Origin: Saposhnikovia divaricata
Taxonomy: Eukaryota > Streptophyta > Magnoliopsida > Apiales > Apiaceae
Direction: 5' to 3'
DNA: 64,000 nucleotides
Assembly: GCA_036435485.1 (NCBI GenBank)
Contig: CM071597.1
Location: 149,293,647-149,357,646, forward strand
Shown here: positions 58,489-64,000 of the stretch, piece after piece
How the letters are laid out: each line of letters opens with the position of its first letter
Numbering within the stretch: the stretch's first letter is position 1
Translations under genes and position numbers: made by a program
Notes under the pieces: generated by a model
Database searches by the model: none
Seen by the model: the letters and a program-made list of their open reading frames with translations, nothing else
What the model was told of the DNA's origin: nothing

Positions 58489-59310
58489 TGGTTTATCCAC
58501 CGGCCGGAGGTCTCCTCTTCTTTCCCCCTCCTCCTTCTCCAACCAAGCCATCATCCACCTTCACAAATCCCTTTCATCCCCTCCATAAATCGGAATTTTT
58601 CCAAAAATTTTGAAAAACCCATTCGAGTTCTTGTTCAGATCTGCATTGATTTAGAACTCGAAATATCAAATAAACACATTTCTTGGACTCAAAATCTCCT
58701 GGTTAACATCATATCAAAATTTGGTGTCAATCCGAGATCTTTGACTTTTTGAAGTTTATCGCCTTGGGCGAAGTAGCGCTTTATGCGTATGTCTCTCCCT
58801 TTGGAGTGTTTTATGTATGTTAATATGTTTTGTTTTGTTTGGTTTGTTTATTTCAGTCCTCGGAGAATGTTTCATTTGATGTCTCGAGAGATCTGGAGGG
58901 GCCGCATCGAAGCTGAGACAGTGATGATTATTGCAAGAGCTCACCTTTCACAACATGATAATGTTCATCCTTGGGGAGTTTTCACTTACGGCAAGTCTAT
59001 AGCTGGTTCCCGGCAAGTAGATAGTGCTCCACCTGAACAATGGGCTACCAATGGTTCTTATGTGTTAAGGTAAATTGTGATATTACTGTATTCAGGGATG
59101 TCGGTACAATTTGGATTTATTGGGTTGTCTTTGATTTCATTTTCAGTTAACAGAATTTTCCAGTTCTGTATTGTCAAACGGTCAGGAAACAAATCAGCTA
59201 AGTGTTTTAGCTTGTCTTTGTTTTTCAACTTGGTCGTACCGCCAGTTGGGGATTTGTCCCGGCTGTGTGTTTGCTATTATTAATGGAACTTTATTTTTTG
59301 TGACAAAAAA
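58489..59310 (+). mobile_element. LINE-like insertion, 3' piece with poly(A)-like tail
   Basis: Continues the 44,782-44,872 segment. Starts tggtttatccaccggccgg and ends aatggaactttattttttgt followed by gacaaaaaaa. The T-rich 3' end with an A-run just before the second 343-bp repeat suggests retroposition. No RT or endonuclease domain is readable, so it would be an internally deleted LINE or a retroposed transcript; the 58,783-59,073 open frame has no recognised family. Confidence 0.5.
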
Positions 59311-59653
59311 ACCCTTGAATGAATTTTTAAAGAATAAATAAGATTTTTAAATAATTTGGAATATTTAATAAATAATTAAACACTATTTACTAAGAAATAA
59401 ACTTCATTAAATTATTCTTAAAAGGATAATCGAATAAATGCTTACTTTACTAATAAATATTCAAAGAATATTTATTAAAGGAAATTTAAAATAGCACAAA
59501 CTCAAATATCTCCAATTTATAACTAATTGGAATATTTATAAAATATATCTCAAAATAACCCTAGATAACAACTGATACCATTCCCGAATTATTTATTGAC
59601 AGGATTACAGTAAAATAGCTCCGACCCCCGATTGAGATATAGAATAGGATTGT
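59311..59653. repeat. 343-bp flanking direct repeat, right copy
   Basis: Second copy of 44,439-44,781. After it, at 59,654, LTR-like sequence resumes (gcttacccctttatatgaat). Confidence 0.92.
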
Positions 59654-59945
59654 GCTTACCCCTTTATATGAATACATACATATATATACATCCTTGTCTA
59701 TACTCCCGGTTCCTACCTTATCGGTAAGTAACCGTCACCGCTATTTTTAGGAAAGTAATAAGAGTATTCCATATCACACAACAATAGTTGCAAAATACTT
59801 TTAAAGCCAGAGTCTTAATAACTTGCCTGGTGATGTGAGCGGGGTTGAGTCTCGTGCCTGAGAACGCCGATCTATTAACACAAGTAAATACTTCGTTAGC
59901 TCCTTATTCGTTTTAGCTCATAAGGCACACACTAACGTAACTCTT
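59654..59945 (-). repeat. Tekay-like LTR fragment (family C), right part
   Basis: Continues the LTR interrupted at 44,781. It joins abruptly to minus-strand pol sequence at about 59,945 with no purine tract, so the U3 start of this LTR and the pol 3' part were removed together. Confidence 0.5.
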
Positions 59946-59949
59946 ATTG

Positions 59950-61466
59950 ACACCACCATATTTTTTAGGGCAAAAACTATTGCTGCAAGCTCTAAGTCAT
60001 GGGTATCTTACCTCATACTCTTTCAATTACCGAGATGCATACGCGATCACCTTACCATGCTGCATAAGCACGCATCCACGTCCTTGGTGGGATGCGTCAC
60101 TATATATCACAAAATCTCCTTTTTCATCTTGCAATGCCAACACGGGGGCATATACTAATCTTTTCTTTAGTTCCTGGAAACTTTCATCACATTTTTGGGT
60201 CCATACAAACTTCTCAGTTTTCCGGGTCAGTCTTGTCAGAGGGGCTTCTAGCTTGGCAAAATCCTTTACAAACCTCCTATAATACCAAGCCAATCCCACA
60301 AAGCTTCTTACCTCAGTCGGGGTGGTTTGTCTTTCCCAGTTGGATATTGCTTCTATCTTGGCAGGGTCAACTAGGATCCCTTCGCTACTAACCACGTGAC
60401 CTAGGAATTGTACTTGCTTTAACCAGAATTCGCATTTTGAGAACTTGGCATACAACTTCTCTTCCCTTAAGATCCCCAAGACTGTCCTCAAATGCTCCGC
60501 GTGCTCCTCTTCCATCTTTGAATAAATTAAGATATCGTCAATGAAGACTATGACGCACTTGTCCAAATATTGTTTAAACACTCTATTCATTAAGTCCATG
60601 AATGTTGTGGGCGCATTGGTCAGTCCAAAGGACATCACTAAAAATTCATAATGCCCATACCTAGTGCGAAAAGCAGTTTTAGGTATGTCCTCCGGTTTGA
60701 TCTTTAACTGGTGATATCCTGTCCTCAAGTCTATTTTTGAAAAGTGGACCGCCCCTTTTAGTTGGTCAAACAAATCATCGATTCGGGGTAAGGGGTATTT
60801 GTTCTTAATGGTTAACATGTTTAGTTCTCGATAATCTATGCACAGCCTCATGCTGCCATCCTTTTTCTTTACAAACAGCACTAGGGCACCCCACGGGGAC
60901 ACACTAGGGCGTATCATGCCCTTATCCAACAATTCCTGCAGCTGGGTTGCCAATTTCTTCATCTCAATTGGGGCCAATCGGTATGGGGCCTTAGAGATAG
61001 AAAGCCGTTCTATAACAAGTCAAGACACTGGTGCGGTTCCTTGGGCTAGCTCTATTGCGAATTCGATCTCCCTATCAGGTGGTAATCCGGGAAGGTCATC
61101 TGGAAATACATCCTCAAATTCCCGGACGACCAGGATGTCTTGAATCTTAAGGCCTTCTCGCTTAGTGTCTACTACGTAAGCCAAGTAAGCCTCATTGCCT
61201 TTCCGTACCAACTTCCTGGCTTGGGCCACAGTCAAGAATTTCTGAGTTTATCATTGCCCTCTAAACGTAACTTTCTTTTCCCCTAGTACCTTTATGTGTA
61301 CCTTCTTGTTCTTACAATCAATTTGGGCACCATTTCGCGATAACCATTCCATCCCTAAGATGACATCGAATTCTCCCAACATAAATAGAATGAGGTCAGC
61401 CTGAAAATGGTGGCCTCTTATTACTAGGTCGCAGTCAAGATAGACCTGTTCTACAGGTATCACCTC
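59950..61466 (-). pseudogene. element C pol: protease end, RT, RNase H start
   Basis: One frame runs from 61,466 to about 59,950 with four stops (near 61,251, 61,241, 61,020 and 60,027) and more beyond. Protease tail GMEWLSRNGAQIDCKNK; linker EFEDVFPDDLPGLPP; RT with WGALVLFVKKKDGSMRLCID, RTGYHQLKIKPEDIPKTAF, catalytic FIDDILIYSK, KCEFWLKQVQFLGHVVS; RNase H start YSDASHQGRGCVL. The 60,977-60,027 stretch is a clean 316-residue RT. The sequence is cut at the RNase H ALK-type block. Confidence 0.92.
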
Positions 61467-62911
61467 TCAATTAGCTATCTCTACCCTTAATGGTTCCTTT
61501 AACGCTTCTGCCTTTAGATTTAATTTACATGCAAAATCCCGTGATATAAAAGACTTGGAAGCTCCAGAATCAAACAAGGTATTTGCACTTAATGAATTTA
61601 GGGAAAGGGTACCTGCAACAACATCCGACTCCTTGATAGCATCTTTCACTGTCATGTTGAAGGACCTGGCAGTAGGTAGACGGTTTGAAGCTGCACCACT
61701 CACCCTCGACCCTGTTGGGTTTAATTTGGGCCAATTCTTTTTCTGGTGTCCGGTGCTCCCGCACTGGTAACACTTTGATCCTGCGATCTTCTGAAGGCAA
61801 TCTGGGGCATAGTGTCCTTCATGTCCGCATCGGAAGCATTTTGTCGTGCCCAATCGGTAGACACCTGTATGCTTCCTTCCGCAAGCCTTACAATCAGGTA
61901 GGGGAGCGCGTGACTGGCTAAAAGTGGATGCTCTAGCCGGTCCGCCTCCTTGACCCACACTCTCCTCTTGGCTGGCTTAATCCTTGAAACTTTAGTTGGC
62001 TGGGACATAGTACCACGGTTGAACTTATCAAAATAATGCCCACCACTGTGACCTTCTCCCAGACTTACCGCCTTCCGCTTCTTATTCTCCTTTACACTCG
62101 AGCTCATCTCACTATCGGCCTCTACAATTGAATCTTTCTGCACTAGGGCGGCATAATCTGTCAGTTCTAACATAGCCACTCTGTTTTGAATCCACGGTTT
62201 TAGACCCAACTGAAACCTCTTAGCCCTCTTTTCTTCAGTGTTCACATACTCTGGTACAAACCTTGATAGCTCAATAAATTTAGCTTCATACTCCGCTACT
62301 GTCATAGTTTCCTGTTTAAGTTCCAAGAACTTAACCTCCATCTGTGTCTCCATGTACATGGGAAAGTACTTATCTAAAAACAACCTGCTAAACTGTTCCC
62401 AGGTAACTATTCCTGTCGGCTCCAGATTACGCTTAGCTTCCCACCAGAAGTTCGATTCCCCCTTCAGTAGGTAGGCGGCAAAGACAGTTTTCTGATTGTC
62501 ATCTATGCCTATGATCTCAAATGATTTTTCCAACTCCTTTAGCCAAGCCCGGGCCTAAACTAGATCAGCGATTCCCTGAAATTCCGGTGGTTTCAATGAT
62601 TTGAAGGCCCTGAAGGCATTGGCATTGGCAGTATTGGGACCTCTCAATTGTGGGGGTTGTTTGTACAAGGTCTTTCTAAGCATGTCCATAAACTGCTCCA
62701 TAGGGTTCCCGCCCAGATTTCCCCCAATTTGGGTAGACTCTTCCTCTTCTTCTTCGTAATCCGCATCATCAAACTCATTATAATTCTCCCCTTCTTCCTC
62801 ATTTTCCTGGAGGGGGCGCTCTTCTTCCCTGTTCTGGTTATTACCTCGAGTAGCTGACTCAGCTTGATGAGCTCTGGTGTTTCTCACTCTTCCTCTTTTG
62901 GGTGGCATCAT
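61467..62911 (-). pseudogene. element C gag and protease, broken
   Basis: Starts at ATG 62,911 (MPPKRGRVRNTRAHQAE), with an acidic stretch (DDADYEEEEEES). A single TAG at 62,555-62,557 interrupts before ARAWLKELEKSFEIIGIDD; the gag domain runs on (WWEAKRN, FLDKYFPMYMETQME). A frameshift near 61,960-62,000 moves the tail to another frame: two zinc knuckles CFRCGHEGHYAPDC and CYQCGSTGHQKKNW (last Cys replaced by Trp), then the protease active site LFDSGASKSFI. One stop at 61,467 precedes the rest of the protease. Confidence 0.92.
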
Positions 62912-63301
62912 ACTGAAAGTACACATGAACAAATCTATTAAGGTTATTCCTGTATTTTCCATTTGGTTATGTGGATGACATCTTAAGGGTGAAGCCCTTT
63001 GCAAGTTTGTAACTGTATCAATATAAGACTGTGAATAATCATCGCATAATACTTACGTTAACTTAAAACAAGATTTAAACATCAAATTTACAATATATAC
63101 ATCACTTGGTGCTACAAAAAGTTAACTTCCCAGGATCACGGTTTTAAAGTACACAATACATAGCCGAATACATGAAGTACAACAAAATAAGCCAAAACTC
63201 CTTTCTAATCGGAGGAGATACTACATAATATACTACCAGTCAAAAGTAAGTCTACCCAAAAGTCTCCTCCGCACTAGAAGGTCAACCAGTCATCAACATC
63301 A

Positions 63302-63766
63302 TCAGTCTGCATGGGAGCGCATCACCTCCCTAACCCTAACCATAGCCCTCGAAACAATCCTCTCAGCATCGCTCCTACGAATCCTCCCACTGTGGGAATG
63401 TGGGAGTGCTCTGAGGCGGGTGAGAGCCCTCATGTCTCTCCTCTGGGCGTGGCGCCTCGCCCTCCACTCCTCTGATAACTGGAACCTCAGCTCAGCTACT
63501 CTAGCCTCCGCTGCCACCAGGTCGGTGGTCAGGCGGGATACTATCCAGCTATGCTCAGTGGCACTCATAACCGGCATCGGGGGTGGGGGTGGAGGCTCAG
63601 TCTCACTCTCCGGAATCACCTCAGTATCTTTGTCAGCTGGAACAAACTCCTCAGAATCCTCACTAGGATCCTCCTCAGGATCAGACTCATGCTCTCCTAC
63701 TGGATCATCATCTGTAGCTAAAAGAGCATCATCGTGCTGCTGATCAAAATCCTCAGGTATGTCCAT
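63302..63766 (-). CDS. extra ORF between PBS and gag of element C
   Basis: 154 residues from ATG at 63,766: a very acidic N-terminal half (DDDPVGEHESDPEEDPSEDS), a proline run (about residues 59-65), then an Arg/Ala/Glu-rich, probably coiled-coil C-terminal half (VAAEARVAELRFQLSEEWRA). It is intact in an otherwise broken element. I recognise no enzyme; similar acidic/coiled ORFs are known upstream of gag in some plant gypsy elements, but the function is unknown. Confidence 0.6.
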   Translation of the reverse strand: MDIPEDFDQQHDDALLATDDDPVGEHESDPEEDPSEDSEEFVPADKDTEVIPESETEPPPPPPMPVMSATEHSWIVSRLTTDLVAAEARVAELRFQLSEEWRARRHAQRRDMRALTRLRALPHSHSGRIRRSDAERIVSRAMVRVREVMRSHAD

Positions 63767-63939
63767 GTCCTCGGGTATCTACACACAAGGAAGAAAAGGT
63801 GTTACTAACCAAAAGTTTACATTAAATAGTTCCCTTTATGGGCTAAACTTGGTGGGGTTATATCTTAATAGCCCGTCCATTTCCTTGGTAAGGGTTCGAG
63901 TCCTTAACCTTAGTTTCGACTCTGAGACTATAACCCATT

Positions 63940-63951
63940 GCTCTGATACCA
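63940..63951 (-). promoter_or_regulatory. primer binding site of element C
   Basis: Complement reads tggtatcagagc, complementary to the 3' end of initiator tRNA-Met. It lies four bases inside the LTR end at 63,956. Confidence 0.85.
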
Positions 63952-63955
63952 TTTC

Positions 63956-64000
63956 TGTAACACCCCAAGACCCGGGGCCGAGGCCAGGAGGTTACCAAGT
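63956..64000 (-). repeat. element C 5' LTR, cut by window end
   Basis: tgtaacaccccaagacccgg read on the plus strand is the inverted end (…tgttaca) of a gypsy LTR on the minus strand. Only 45 bases are visible. Confidence 0.75.

Larger units (their letters stand above)
59946..64000 (-). mobile_element. Tekay-like Ty3/gypsy element C, minus strand, partial
   Basis: Minus-strand order from the right: LTR end (63,956 to beyond the window, tgttaca end), PBS (complement of 63,940-63,951, tggtatcagagc), an extra ORF (63,766-63,302), gag, protease, RT and start of RNase H to about 59,946. Integrase, chromodomain and purine tract are missing. It is better preserved than A and B. Confidence 0.88.

Noticed and set aside
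63420..63743. Ser/Gly-rich plus-strand frame
   Set aside because: Antisense shadow of the acidic ORF of element C.

Overview
The window is nuclear DNA from a flowering plant, very probably a eudicot. Evidence: intron-split plant genes (calreticulin-3 and the KEOPS subunit Kae1), plant copia and Tekay/Tat/Athila-type gypsy retrotransposons, a Helitron, hAT/Harbinger/Mutator-like nonautonomous elements and a tRNA-derived SINE. I cannot name the genus from sequence alone.

Layout. 1-5,059 holds the 3' twelve exons of CRT3 (+), ending in a split HDEL signal, with a SINE in one intron. 5,678-7,456 holds a hAT MITE and a second MITE-like repeat. 8,038-15,248 is a dead plant O-methyltransferase gene split by a decayed Ty1/copia element (8,611-13,771). 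16,767-22,051 (-) is an apparently intact three-exon Kae1 gene whose first intron (about 4.1 kb) carries a MITE-like repeat, a TA microsatellite, an Athila-like LTR and a Harbinger MITE. A relic of CRT3 intron/exon sequence lies just upstream of Kae1 (22,595-22,765).

From about 22.8 kb to the end no host gene is recognisable. 23,366-24,338 is a Mutator-like element with a 9-bp target duplication; 24,510-25,617 is a Helitron; 26.7-33.1 kb is a gag-only Tat-type gypsy remnant (-) with long tandem-repeat tracts; 33,134-41,500 is a Tekay-like gypsy element (A, -) inserted into that gag; 41,767-42,421 is a second member of the 23.4-kb Mutator-like family, carrying an array of about nine short palindromes; 44,873-58,483 is a 13.6-kb gypsy element (B, +) with near-identical 3.9-kb LTRs, a perfect 5-bp TSD and a ruined interior; 59.9-64 kb is a third, better preserved Tekay-like element (C, -) running off the window.

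The only genes likely to make protein for the plant are CRT3 (an ER lectin chaperone) and Kae1 (tRNA t6A synthesis). No functional link between them is evident. The most unusual signals are the palindrome-bearing 9-bp-TSD family, a 343-bp direct repeat flanking a poly(A)-tailed insert, a hairpin motif shared by the LTRs of A, B and C, and element B's contrast between fresh LTRs and a dead interior.
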